Positions 9,593 to 19,211 of a stretch of 64,000 nucleotides of DNA are shown one piece after another. Each line of letters opens with the position of its first letter. Within the stretch, counting starts at the first letter, position 1. The position numbers were made by a program, and so were the translations under genes. A model generated the notes under the pieces. It searched no databases. It saw only the letters and a program-made list of their open reading frames with translations, and was not told the DNA's origin. The DNA is taken from positions 744,001-808,000 of the forward strand of contig NC_088956.1 in NCBI RefSeq assembly GCF_010111755.1. The letters are read 5' to 3'. Source of the DNA: Nakaseomyces glabratus (Eukaryota > Ascomycota > Saccharomycetes > Saccharomycetales > Saccharomycetaceae).

Positions 9593-10530
9593 TTTGTATG
9601 TAGGCTATGTAGGGAGGGGCTAGCGATTCGAAAGAAAAAAGAGGCCCTTCATGAATATATATATTATATACTTCCTTGTGTTTTTACTAATTTCAGAAAT
9701 AAAGGGCAATGGCAGACCTTATCAATGTTCTGTTGTGTGTATTTTATGGACCTTTTTTCTTTTCCTAGAGTTGCTAGTTGTATTGAGACAACCATCTACA
9801 TTGTTTAGCCTTATTGCGCAATCTTGTGGGGTATCCTCGAATTATAAGAGAAGAGAAAGAGAAGAAAGTAAAGAACTTAGTGTGAAGAACATGGTGGTGA
9901 GTTGTCTGGAGGCTGTTCGCACTATCTGAGTTGGACTGGGGCAGTCTATAGCACTCTCTATATCACTCCAAGCACTCTATAGAGCTCTATAGCACTTTAT
10001 AGCACTCTATAGTACTCTATAAGTAATGGCAGCATTGGCAGTGGCAGTAAGCCCCCCCACAGTGAAGGGCAGTTCCTTAAACACTCCCCTTAAAGCAAGG
10101 AGACAGCGAAATTGTTTCCAGAAAAAAAAGGGGGGACAAATGCTGGGGATGACGTGCCTGGGGGGCAAGGTGGCACAGAAAGTACTGGACAAACGAGTAG
10201 TACAAAAACATATTTTTGGCATTGGACAAATTTTAAGGGTCTAGGCCAAGCACGAAGGACCCGGGATTGTGTCTCATACATTGAGCCGTGTGCAATTTTA
10301 GACATAGAAGATGCTGGGGGGGAGAACGGATATTACGGGAAGTGTTGGGAGAAACGAGATATGTCTTAGGACAAATAACAAATAACAAATTGGTAATATA
10401 GAAACCCTTGTGCGCGATTACACTAGGCATATTAGCGATGCTAAGTAGGGAATACATACTACACACAGATAACGGGTACGTTACACTATGCTCACTTCAC
10501 TGGCTTGCTGTATTGCTCGCTGCAACTTAT
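9593..10530. other. MBR1 upstream region with repeats and G runs
   Basis: 938 bp between MBR1 and the 3' end of YJU3. It holds the TCTATAGCAC tandem array (9945-10021) and a set of G or C runs: C7 at 10052-10058, G6 at 10130-10135, G6 at 10160-10165 and G7 at 10316-10322. No convincing gene is present; the several short open frames are mutually overlapping and compositionally biased. Confidence 0.6.
9945..10021. repeat. Degenerate ~10-bp tandem array, unit TCTATAGCAC
   Basis: About seven imperfect copies of TCTATAGCAC lie in a row, 350-430 bp upstream of the MBR1 ATG. The ~10-bp period equals one turn of DNA, so the array would present the TATAG core repeatedly on one face. Function unknown. 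Confidence 0.75.
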
Positions 10531-11472
10531 TCACAATTTGCTCTTGATGCGAGCCTGCGAGTGTTCGTCCAGCCAGGCTTGCAGGTCGTTGAAGATCGGA
10601 GCGAACAGTTCGTCCTTCTCTAGGGACAGGATGCTGTGGCGAGCATGGTCGTAGATCCTGAGCGTCTTATCCTGCGCAGGGCACATGTCGTAGTACTTCT
10701 GCGAGCCCTGTGGGTCGTTGATGGTGTCGTCCTTGCCGTGCTGTATGAACAGCGGCTTGTCCCTTGGGTACTTGCGCGAGACGAACCCGTCCTGATCGTT
10801 GTATAGCCGCTTGCCTCTCTCCAGGAAGTCGTAGATCTGGCCGAAGCTGCCATACAGCGGCACACTCATGGGCTTGTCGTTCTCCAGGAACTTGCGGTAG
10901 CGCGGGTCCGAGGTGATGCCCTCGAGGTCCAGGCCCGTGTCGATCCTCGTCTTTGTCAGACACTTGGCCAGCACCGGCGACAGCCACTGGGTGATCTTAT
11001 TGGGCGAGGAGTGTGGGTGCAGGATGATGAGCGGGCCCGACGCAATGTACCCGCTCACTTGGTCTCTGTGCTTGCCCTTGCTGGCGTAGTTGAGGATGAT
11101 GCCGCCGCCCATGGAGTGGCCCCACAGAAACAGCGGAATGTCCTTCTCTTTGCACTCCAGCAGGTTCTTCGCGACAAAGTGGTCCAGGTCATTGAAAGTG
11201 TGGTACTCGTTGGTGATACCCTTCTGTTTGCCCGGGGAGGTCAAGCCGGCACCTCTCTGGTCAAACGTAAATGACTCGTAACCTGCCAATGCAAGGTGGT
11301 CCATCAGCCGGTGGTTGATCTTTGTGTACTCGCCAAACCCATGCACCAATAACACTCTAGCCTTCGGTGCTCCCTCCGATGGCCACAACACATACGCAAA
11401 CTTAGCACCGTTAAACTCCTCGTATTTCAACTCCGGCTCTTTCGTCCTTAACTTGTATGGATATTCAGCCAT
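10531..11472 (-). CDS. YJU3: Yju3, monoacylglycerol lipase
   Basis: Orthologue of Yju3 (YKL094W), the alpha/beta-hydrolase that releases fatty acid and glycerol from monoacylglycerol on lipid droplets and ER. It has 313 residues, the same as S. cerevisiae. The nucleophile elbow GHSMGG places the catalytic serine at S120; the acid is in HGKDDTIND and the base in DHARHSIL near the C-terminus; VHGFGEY supplies the oxyanion-hole HG. The gene is strikingly richer in G and C than its neighbours, with G/C-ending codons throughout (roughly 60% GC in places against about 35% in MLH1). Just upstream of the ATG lies a 16-bp tandem repeat (11493-11586). Confidence 0.96.
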   Translation of the reverse strand: MAEYPYKLRTKEPELKYEEFNGAKFAYVLWPSEGAPKARVLLVHGFGEYTKINHRLMDHLALAGYESFTFDQRGAGLTSPGKQKGITNEYHTFNDLDHFVAKNLLECKEKDIPLFLWGHSMGGGIILNYASKGKHRDQVSGYIASGPLIILHPHSSPNKITQWLSPVLAKCLTKTRIDTGLDLEGITSDPRYRKFLENDKPMSVPLYGSFGQIYDFLERGKRLYNDQDGFVSRKYPRDKPLFIQHGKDDTINDPQGSQKYYDMCPAQDKTLRIYDHARHSILSLEKDELFAPIFNDLQAWLDEHSQARIKSKL

Positions 11473-12345
11473 TTCTGTCCTTGTGCTCTATGTTGTCTAT
11501 ATCAAATTGTGTCTATATCAAATTGTATCAGTAACAAGTTGTGTCTATAACAAGCTGTATCAATAACAAATTGTATCAATTGCAAGAACCAAAATAACTT
11601 GATTTGATAGATGTTACTAATAGCACCGTTTATCAAACTTGACTATGGTCCACAATTATATCCAAAAGAATCTATTACGTGAAAGTTAGAAATCAATACC
11701 TCATAAGTGGCCCAAAGACTGTACCACTGTCCATACACTACGTATATACAAGATTCTATTTCCTTTAGGTACTCTTCACACCACAAGTGTTGAGCATCCA
11801 GAGGCTCTCCAATAAATTCCCGTGGGATACATCCACTACAATTTCCTTTTAAAGTGGATCCGTCTTGCCGGAGCAACAAGCTTTTTGTCCTCACTTTTTT
11901 ACCATGTTACTTTCCAATGTTTAGATGCATTTTTCCTCAATACTATGCAAAGGCCACTCTAAAGCAAAACGTAAGAATGTTGATCATGGAAGAGAAAAAA
12001 AAGTACACAAAAGCTTAAAAGGTAGGCTTTTACAGGTTTCATGTATTACGTATAGCAAGCTTGCCAAAAGAAGATGTAAACAGCTTGTTTGTAGAGAAGT
12101 TTTGTGGATGACGAATATGTCATTATGCAATGTCTATAATAGTGCAGTATATGAATATGTACAGTATTCTTATGCAACTTTTATCCCAATTTCAACCTGA
12201 TAATTACATAAAAAAATAATAATGAAATTGTGAACATCAACTAACAAAGGAGAACTCTTATACCTGGTCAGAGACTTGTACTTACCGGTGAGTAAGAAAT
12301 TACATAACCGAGAGTATCTCTGCATTGGGTAAATTTCCTGTTCCT
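11473..12345. other. YJU3 upstream region and YJU2 3' side
   Basis: 873 bp. The part next to YJU3 is a 16-bp tandem repeat array, listed separately. The remainder is AT-rich with short unrelated open frames on both strands that I consider chance. Confidence 0.5.
11493..11586 (-). repeat. 16-bp tandem repeat next to the YJU3 start
   Basis: Six consecutive units, one of 14 bp and five of exactly 16 bp, start at 11493, 11507, 11523, 11539, 11555 and 11571. Examples read TTGTGTCTATATCAAA and TTGTATCAGTAACAAG on the plus strand. On the YJU3 coding strand several carry the core TGATACAA. The array ends 21 bp before the ATG, so at least part should be in the mRNA leader. Confidence 0.85.
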
Positions 12346-13233
12346 TCACTTTCGTTGTCTCTTGACTATCCCTAGTGTATTCCTTTTCACTTTGAGTTTG
12401 ATCTTCGTTGGCTTTTGTTTTGCTTCCATAGATGTATTTTTCAACTCTGGCAAATTTGATCGTGATTGTAATTGTGAGAATGTATCAGTGTTTTGGACCG
12501 CTGTCGTTTCAGATTTGTCGTCATTCGTACTTATCGAATTATGGCTCCTAAATTTGGCAAACGCAGATTCCGCAATTGCATCTAGATTTTGTTGCTCTAG
12601 CTTTGCGTTATTTTTCGGTTTGCTTATCTTACCTAGCATGTTCGAAGTTTCATATTTTGCTTTATTATTTTGAATCATCTGTTCTAGATCCTTGACATCC
12701 TTCTGTTGTTGTTGCAACTTAGCTAGTTTTTCTTCGAGTAATGCCATTTTGTCCTTAGACTTATCTTCTGATTTGCCCTTGTTCTGTTTCAATTCTTCTT
12801 CTTCTTCCTTTTCCTTGGCCAGCCGCTTTAAAGTTTCTTCCAAGGTCTCGTCCTGTGCCTTCTTCTCTTCCTCTTGTCGTTTTACGTAATTCCTTACACC
12901 ACCGGACTCCATCACGTAGTCCGCACTCTTAGGGTCGGTCCTGAAGGAGATCGGATTAGCACACTGTGGACATCGTATGGTAAACCTGTATATCTTGATG
13001 GAGTCCAGGTACTTCTCATCCAGCGTCTTCTTCTTACCGTTGAACTTCCGACTCTTCGATATGTACTCATCGCACTTGGTGCACCGCATGCTGAACGGTG
13101 TCATAAGTCTGATAGTGCTTTCTGATTTATTGGCGTTCTTGAGTTTTTTGCTCATAGACCGGGCAATACGCTCAGCCTCTACTGGATCATAGTCCGGTGG
13201 ATAGTATTTGTTTATGGCTTTCCTCTCTGACAT
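12346..13233 (-). CDS. YJU2: Yju2, spliceosome step-one factor (CWC16 family)
   Basis: Orthologue of Yju2 (YKL095W), which joins the activated spliceosome with the NineTeen complex and promotes the first transesterification at the branch site. The 295-residue protein starts MSERKAINKYYPPDYDP, as is typical of the family. It has the CxxC...CxxC zinc site at C51, C54, C88 and C91, then a long charged coiled-coil segment (about 110-200) and a basic C-terminus. ATG at 13233 is the first in frame. Three 12-bp repeats lie immediately upstream, and a PAC octamer lies 154-161 bp upstream. Confidence 0.94.
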   Translation of the reverse strand: MSERKAINKYYPPDYDPVEAERIARSMSKKLKNANKSESTIRLMTPFSMRCTKCDEYISKSRKFNGKKKTLDEKYLDSIKIYRFTIRCPQCANPISFRTDPKSADYVMESGGVRNYVKRQEEEKKAQDETLEETLKRLAKEKEEEEELKQNKGKSEDKSKDKMALLEEKLAKLQQQQKDVKDLEQMIQNNKAKYETSNMLGKISKPKNNAKLEQQNLDAIAESAFAKFRSHNSISTNDDKSETTAVQNTDTFSQLQSRSNLPELKNTSMEAKQKPTKIKLKVKRNTLGIVKRQRK

Positions 13234-13247
13234 GTGCGCGTCGTCTG

Positions 13248-13283
13248 TTGTATATCCAGTTGTGTATCAGGTTGTATATCAGG
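13248..13283 (-). repeat. Three 12-bp tandem repeats next to the YJU2 start
   Basis: Units TTGTATATCCAG, TTGTGTATCAGG and TTGTATATCAGG occupy 13248-13259, 13260-13271 and 13272-13283, ending 15 bp before the ATG. On the coding strand they read CCTGATAYACAA-like, related to the TGATACAA core of the repeats at YJU3. Confidence 0.8.
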
Positions 13284-13386
13284 CACACCTACGTATCCCC
13301 AGCCAAGTTGACACTGCTATCTACTTGTGTTATCCCGCTATTATAGTCATCGAGCATTGCCCAATCTGGTAAATTACTGCTCGAAG

Positions 13387-13394
13387 CTCATCGC
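13387..13394. promoter_or_regulatory. PAC element upstream of YJU2
   Basis: Exact CTCATCGC about 154-161 bp upstream of the YJU2 ATG, followed directly by a one-mismatch second copy (CTCATCGA, 13394-13401). Confidence 0.6.
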
Positions 13395-14011
13395 TCATCG
13401 AGTTTTTCATGATATTCTTCAGATGGATAAAAGTCTGTCCTCGTTATATATGATACATATATCTTGAGCAGCAGCAGCAACGGGGAAGGTCCTGGCGGGC
13501 ACACACATAGGGATAATGACATGACAAGCTTGACAAAACTGATCATAAGATTTTAATGGGCAAATTATATTTATTAGGTTGTTTATTTAGAAAGGATAAG
13601 AATTTTAATTAGAAAAAAAAATGGAACAGGTTTTGAATTAATTAGCATATGTAAAAAAAACCGTAAAAAAAAATTAGTTATTGTTCTCGGGACATTAAAC
13701 TAGATATTTCAAATTGCCCATGCAATAAATGGAGACCAGCCACCGTATAGCGATTTCATGTTCAATTCCATGATAAAGGGGAATTGAGATGATATACCAT
13801 AGATTGATTGCCGCTAAAAATTCTTGAGGGACAATGAGTTTTAAACGTTCAATAAAAAACTCGCCAGTAAAACTCTAGTCAACGAATACCCACAGAATCA
13901 AAAAGGATTTAATGTAACTTGTTAAAATTAGATTAAAAAAGAGTTAAAGTTTGTAAGGATTTAATTTAAAATAATAAAAAGGTAAATGGATTTTTTTATA
14001 TTTTAATGAAC

Positions 14012-14650
14012 TTACAACAACATAGCGATGGCAGCGATGGCACCAGCACCCATACCAGCGGCAGCCTTAGCAGCACCGTTAGTGGTTTGAGCTTGGATTT
14101 GACCGTCGTTGATTTGAGAGATAGCAGCCTTGGTTGGGGCAGCAGAAGAAGCAGCAGCGGAAGATGGCTTAGCAGAAGAAGCAGCAGAGGAAGCAGAGCC
14201 AGCTGGGGTGAAGTCAGCAACAACGGAACCGTCCTTGGTGGATCTTGGGGAGATGACAATGTCAATAGCACCAGTACCTTGAGCAGTGGAGAACTTGTAT
14301 TCAGAACCAGATGGGATGGCGAAGAAACCAGAGTTACCCTTGTAGGTCAAGTGGCTACCGCTTAGAGCGAAACCAGAGGTACCTTCGGATTCAGAACCGG
14401 TCTTGATGGAACCGTCAGAGTTGACGACAGCGTAGGTGTTGTCAGAGAACTTCAACTTACCAGCGTCAGTGACGGTACCAGCGAAAGAACCACCGGACTT
14501 CAAGACCAAAGCACCGTTTTCAGAGTTAACTGGGGTGTTTTGGACTGGAGAACCAGAGTGGATAGCCAACAAACCGAAGGCTTGGGAGTCAGCAAGAGCC
14601 AACTTGGCCATGGCGATCAAAGCAACAGAGAAAGCGGTAGTGAATTGCAT
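14012..14650 (-). CDS. CWP1: CWP1-type GPI cell-wall mannoprotein, copy A
   Basis: A 212-residue precursor of the Cwp1 family, structural mannoproteins linked to beta-glucan. Signal peptide MQFTTAFSVALIAMAKLALA (1-20); a beta-rich globular part to about 145; a Ser/Ala-rich stalk (150-175); one PIR-type motif SQINDGQIQ (178-186), whose Gln can form the alkali-labile ester to beta-1,3-glucan; and a GPI signal with likely omega site N191 followed by a hydrophobic Ala/Gly/Ile tail ending AMLL. Codon use is strongly biased, as for abundant proteins. It sits where S. cerevisiae has CWP1/CWP2, between YJU2 and MTC2. It is almost identical to copy B; which is ancestral cannot be told here. Confidence 0.92.
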   Translation of the reverse strand: MQFTTAFSVALIAMAKLALADSQAFGLLAIHSGSPVQNTPVNSENGALVLKSGGSFAGTVTDAGKLKFSDNTYAVVNSDGSIKTGSESEGTSGFALSGSHLTYKGNSGFFAIPSGSEYKFSTAQGTGAIDIVISPRSTKDGSVVADFTPAGSASSAASSAKPSSAAASSAAPTKAAISQINDGQIQAQTTNGAAKAAAGMGAGAIAAIAMLL

Positions 14651-17486
14651 CTTTATTATTTGTGTTGTGTGTGTGTGAGTTTGTAAAAAAAATAAAAAAA
14701 CTATTAGCGAGTGTTTGGTTTTTTGATTTTTTCTTGATCTTCTTTTAACATCGAAACAAATATTAAAGTAAGAGTTGCAAGAAATCTACCAGAAGGAAAT
14801 TCCGCTTGCTTATATATCTTTTTTTTCTTTCACTCTTGCGATTTGATAATTGCACTGGCTATATGAGTTCCCCCTTCACATCAATCATTTTGATAAGAAT
14901 TTTTTTGTTTATTGTTTCCCTCCGAAGATTATACTATTTTTAATAGCTTTTTAGCATAGGATCTTCTTGTGAACCCCCCCCCACCACTCCGATTGTGCAC
15001 AGTATTCTGTGCGATATGGCTTCTTGGAAAAGCAATACGTAAGTCAGTAATCCAATAGAACTTCTATTTCTAATAGCTTCTATTTCCATTTCCTATGAAA
15101 TAACCGCAGAGAACTGAGAAATAGAATGAACGATTCCGGATATGTGGAAAGGGGGGGTATGGAAGGGAAAAGGATTGATTACGGCAGAGTGTTTGTGCAG
15201 CATTTACTGTGTGAGCTCCTGGCCAGCGCTATCCGTCAATGTTGCTGCTCCCATACTAAATTAGAAGTATTTTTCCACTTGTATTGAGCAAATCGAAAAG
15301 TCTGTTTTTGGGCAGGAGGGACTCGATTACGCAATTACGTTATGCACACTCGAGTCGTACTAGCATTTCTCTCTTGACAAACCCATTGTGTTTTGCGTGT
15401 ATGTGTTTGTGCCTAGTGTTTGTACGTGTTTCTGGTGCGTGTTCGTATCCATTTGTGGATGTTTTTCTATTTCTATGTTTAGCAAGGTCTTTATGATTGG
15501 GAAGCACAGAAGCTAATTACCGGATTAGGAGGAAATTAATTTTGTGTGCCAGAAACGCCCGCAGGTTACCTACATATTAGCTAATTTTATTTGTAGAGTG
15601 AGATGAAAGTTTCGGTTCGAAAAGTTGTTGTTTTTTGATAGCTCCAGACAAAGTGTGCAGCGCTGTAAATTTTCAGAGAGCGTTGGATAATTGCTGGGCA
15701 CGGTCTTGTAAGTTAGTGCTGATTTTCATTTTTCTTGTAAGTGCCTTTCTTTTTCCTTCTCGATTCTGCCACACAGACAGACTGTCTACGGGTGTTTCAG
15801 TTTGCTTGCTGGCTTCAGTTTCAGCTTCAGTTTGTATTTCTTCTTCTTTGTTTTGGTTTCATACACGGCCGGTTCTAACACCACGCCATTCCCGCCACCC
15901 GAAAATGGAAAGGCGAGAGTTGTACCACAAACTTTCGATCCCAAGTGCATAGCCATCCGAGTTCAATAGATACATAATTGTTCGTGCGACTGTTTCTAGC
16001 CGTTCCAAAAAAGTTGATGTGGTGGATGGATAGGGTGGATGGATGGAAAAGTGTAGGCCGGACACAGGATAAATGGAAAGCAACTTCTGTGTCCTGCGGT
16101 AGTTGACTGCTAGTCTCGGTGTTTATCACTTGACAGCGGGCCATTGTATGTGTGCGTGTGGTTTCTTACTGTTGGTACCACAGTCTCGGGCGAGGAAGGT
16201 GTGACTCCGGTTTCACCTGGGTTTCCAAAGGAGCAAAACACTGTCAAAATAGGATTGGTGTTATAAATTATCTGTCTAGAACCGTATGCAGGAGAAAATA
16301 CAGGAGTAGACTTCCCCCCACCCCCACACAAAATTTTCTCTCCTCGTCAAGAGATATCCCTTCGTGTTTCAGAAGTGCCATGCATCCACATCCACACACA
16401 CAATGTAAACCACTTGAGGAAAAATGACGTAATGCTAACTTTCCATACCTTCTCCCGAGAGTTCTTTCACAGGAGCAAATGAAAGCATATATTACTAGTT
16501 CACCAGAGAGCCAAGGAGAAACAGAGGATTGTGCGACAAACTAATTATAGTAGTTTCTGTTGATTTGTTTTTTCAATGGATGGCATCTGGGTGTTCGCCT
16601 AGACTTGCTAGCTTGTGGGATGCACGGCATTGCGCGGTATTTTTTGTTTGCTCTACGCAGATGCTGCTTGAAGGTAAATTAAGAGGTTATGCACTATTAA
16701 GGAATAAACCCCAATAGCCATTTCTTACAATATGTATCGGTGACAAAGAGAATCGATGATCTAAAGGAACAATGGCTAAATAAAAAAATATAGAACCTAA
16801 AATATTCCTGAAGGCCAATGTTATAGAAAACTACATAGCTTGACAATAAAGCAGTTAGAACCCTTGCAATATGCAAAGAACGATTACCTTACCTATTGAT
16901 CTCACCTGCAAGTGGAAACTCGACCTAGATTGATGCAAAATTGATCATGGAAGTTGAGTTGATTGAGATGTTGGAATGAGATTGTGATAGATTGAACTTC
17001 AAAGAGTGAGAAAATAGTGCCGTTTCTTGTCTTTGTAGGTTTCCTATGTGTGTTTCTGACTCCTAATAAAGTCGTTTTTGATCCCACCTAACACCTTTAA
17101 CTGATGTCGAACATGTATTGGGTGGGGGGTTCTCTTATTCTCCATCCCACTTTTCTCTCTTGCAAATCATTTCCCAGATGCAATTTTCTTTCTTGATCTA
17201 TCACTCATCGCTGTCCTTGATTTTGATTTTGGTTTTAACTTCTGACGGTAATAGCTCGTTACCATACTCTTGAAAAAAACTTGATAGAATTTATTGTTTA
17301 AATTTTATAATAAACGAAATGAAGGGTATCTATATGACATTAAAATATTTGTAGTAAAAAATATTATACTAAAATTATTGAGAATTTCTCTATTGCAAGC
17401 AGATCAATGCTCGACTTTTTTTTGCATGCGTAAAATTGTATATTGAAGTGAAAAAAGCTGATAAAATTAATTTATAATTTTATAAC
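14651..17486. other. Long upstream region of CWP1 copy A
   Basis: 2.8 kb without a convincing gene, unusually long for this compact genome. It holds a TATA box at 14809-14816, G/C runs at 14974-14982 (C9), 15151-15157 (G7), 16314-16325 (C6 A C5) and 17124-17129 (G6), a PAC octamer at 17204-17211, and pyrimidine-rich tracts around 15720-15860 with repeated CTTCAGTTT. It must serve as promoter of copy A and terminator of copy B; a non-coding RNA cannot be excluded. Confidence 0.55.
14809..14816 (-). promoter_or_regulatory. TATA box of CWP1 copy A
   Basis: TATATAAG on the coding strand, about 160 bp upstream of the ATG, in the usual yeast range. Confidence 0.65.
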
Positions 17487-18143
17487 TTACAACAACATAG
17501 CGATGGCAGCGATGGCACCAGCACCCATACCAGCAGCAGCCTTAGCAGCACCGTTGGTGGTTTGTTGGTGGATGGTGGAGGTAGCTTGGATTTGACCGTC
17601 ACCGATTTGAGAGATAGCAGCCTTGGTTGGGGCAGCAGAAGAAGCAGCAGCGGAAGATGGCTTAGCAGAAGAAGCAGCAGAGGAAGCAGAGCCAGCTGGG
17701 GTGAAGTCAGCAACAACGGAACCGTCCTTGGTGGATCTTGGGGAGATGACAATGTCAATAGCACCAGTACCTTGAGCAGTGGAGAACTTGTATTCAGAAC
17801 CAGATGGGATGGCGAAGAAACCAGAGTTACCCTTGTAGGTCAAGTGGCTACCGCTTAGAGCGAAACCAGAAGTACCTTCGGATTCAGAACCGGTCTTGAT
17901 GGAACCGTCAGAGTTGACGACAGCGTAGGTGTTGTCAGAGAACTTCAACTTACCAGCGTCAGTGACGGTACCAGCGAAAGAACCACCGGTCTTCAAGACC
18001 AAAGCACCGTTTTGAGAGTCAACTGGGGTGTTTTGGACTGGAGAACCAGAGTGGATAGCCAACAAACCGAAGGCTTGGGAGTCAGCAAGAGCCAACTTGG
18101 CCATGGCGATCAAAGCAACAGAGAAAGCGGTAGTGAATTGCAT
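17487..18143 (-). CDS. CWP1: CWP1-type GPI cell-wall mannoprotein, copy B
   Basis: A 218-residue twin of the gene at 14012-14650: same signal peptide, globular part, Ser/Ala stalk, PIR motif (SQIGDGQIQ) and GPI tail. I count about nine substitutions over ~636 aligned bases plus one in-frame insertion just after the PIR motif, giving ATSTIHQQTTNG instead of AQTTNG. The stretch encoding residues ~55-178 is identical except at one silent site. Homology stops within a few bases of both the start and the stop codons, apart from short similar patches in the leader. This pattern suggests gene conversion or strong codon constraint rather than a very recent whole-segment duplication. It probably has the same cell-wall role as its twin with separate control. 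Confidence 0.92.
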   Translation of the reverse strand: MQFTTAFSVALIAMAKLALADSQAFGLLAIHSGSPVQNTPVDSQNGALVLKTGGSFAGTVTDAGKLKFSDNTYAVVNSDGSIKTGSESEGTSGFALSGSHLTYKGNSGFFAIPSGSEYKFSTAQGTGAIDIVISPRSTKDGSVVADFTPAGSASSAASSAKPSSAAASSAAPTKAAISQIGDGQIQATSTIHQQTTNGAAKAAAGMGAGAIAAIAMLL

Positions 18144-18265
18144 TTTTTATTATATGTGTTTGTATTAAGCGAGTGTAAATTGGTTACTGGTTTTTTTTAT
18201 GATAAATAGAACAAGAATAAATGAAATTGATTTGAATTTGTTAAATTGATTACAGATGCATCCCG

Positions 18266-18273
18266 TTTATATA
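18266..18273 (-). promoter_or_regulatory. TATA box of CWP1 copy B
   Basis: TATATAAA on the coding strand, about 125 bp upstream of the ATG. Confidence 0.65.
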
Positions 18274-19211
18274 TGTTTTTTTTCCAACTTCAGTGCTGTA
18301 AAAAAATTTATGAAAATGTTTAATTCCTAGTATTTGTTTTGATTTGTTTTTGTTTGTTTTTCTGTGTATCTGTGCAAAAAAACTTATGACATGTTGTTCT
18401 ATGTGTTCTCCCTAGGATGTAACCTTGTTTGATCCTGTCTAAGAACCTGTGCGAGAATCCTTTAAGATGTTATTGTTCTTTGGGGGGGGGAGATATATTG
18501 AGATCCCAAGTGCATACACGGTATATTGCCACTCACTAAGACGGGCAAATAAAAATCTCTCAGAAAAAGATAAGAAAACAGCTGTAGAGGCTATTATGCC
18601 GTTATTACCCAATCGAATTTAGTCTTCTATATTTGATCTGCTACCTTTGCGTAGCTTCTATTCCCACATAGAGCTTTTTCCCAAGTGACCCGCGTTTTCT
18701 GATATTTTCTTTTGGCATGTTGTATCCACTCCTCTGCCTTGTCTTCTTCGCAGGTGACCCGCGTTCCTTTTGTTTACCCCTTCCAATCTCTTGTTTGTTT
18801 ACCTTTTCTCGAACTTGGTCTCTACCCGTTCGACACCACTTTGTTCAAGATACGTAACTCACCATGATTACTTTTCTAGATCCGTCGTGCGTGTCCTCTA
18901 CAACCCTATCCCTTTTCGCCACACTATATGATAGTGTGTAAGAGTAGTAGAGTAGTAGTTCCCGAAGTCCAAAGGTCCACATACAGTAATGGGTAAACAA
19001 GGAAGGGACTACTATAAATGGGAATTACACCCACCGTCACTACGCTAACTGCGAAACAAGTCAGGAGAAAAGAAATTGCAACCCTAAAACTGTATTTGAC
19101 CCTGTAGTATCACAGAGTGCCGTTAGGGTTTACGTGTGAGTCCCCCCCCCCACTTCTGAATCTACGACCTATCACACATCTCTTTCTCAGGGAGCTTTTT
19201 CCACTGTACTG

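Larger units (their letters stand above)
13234..14011. other. YJU2 upstream region and CWP1 copy A 3' side
   Basis: 778 bp. Contains the 12-bp repeats at 13248-13283, the PAC octamer at 13387-13394, and a GAGCAGCAGCAGCAACGG stretch near 13473. The part near CWP1 copy A is AT-rich with several A7 runs. No gene seen. Confidence 0.55.

Noticed and set aside
14006..14365. 119-codon Ser/Gly/Arg-rich frame opposite CWP1 copy A, also seen opposite copy B
   Set aside because: It is the antisense reading of the Ala/Ser-rich CWP1 codons; the repeat in both copies only reflects their identity.
15596..15640. tRNA-like B-box sequence GGTTCGAA near 15616
   Set aside because: No acceptor stem, A box or cloverleaf around it. 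I scanned the intergenic regions by eye for B-box patterns on both strands and found no credible tRNA.
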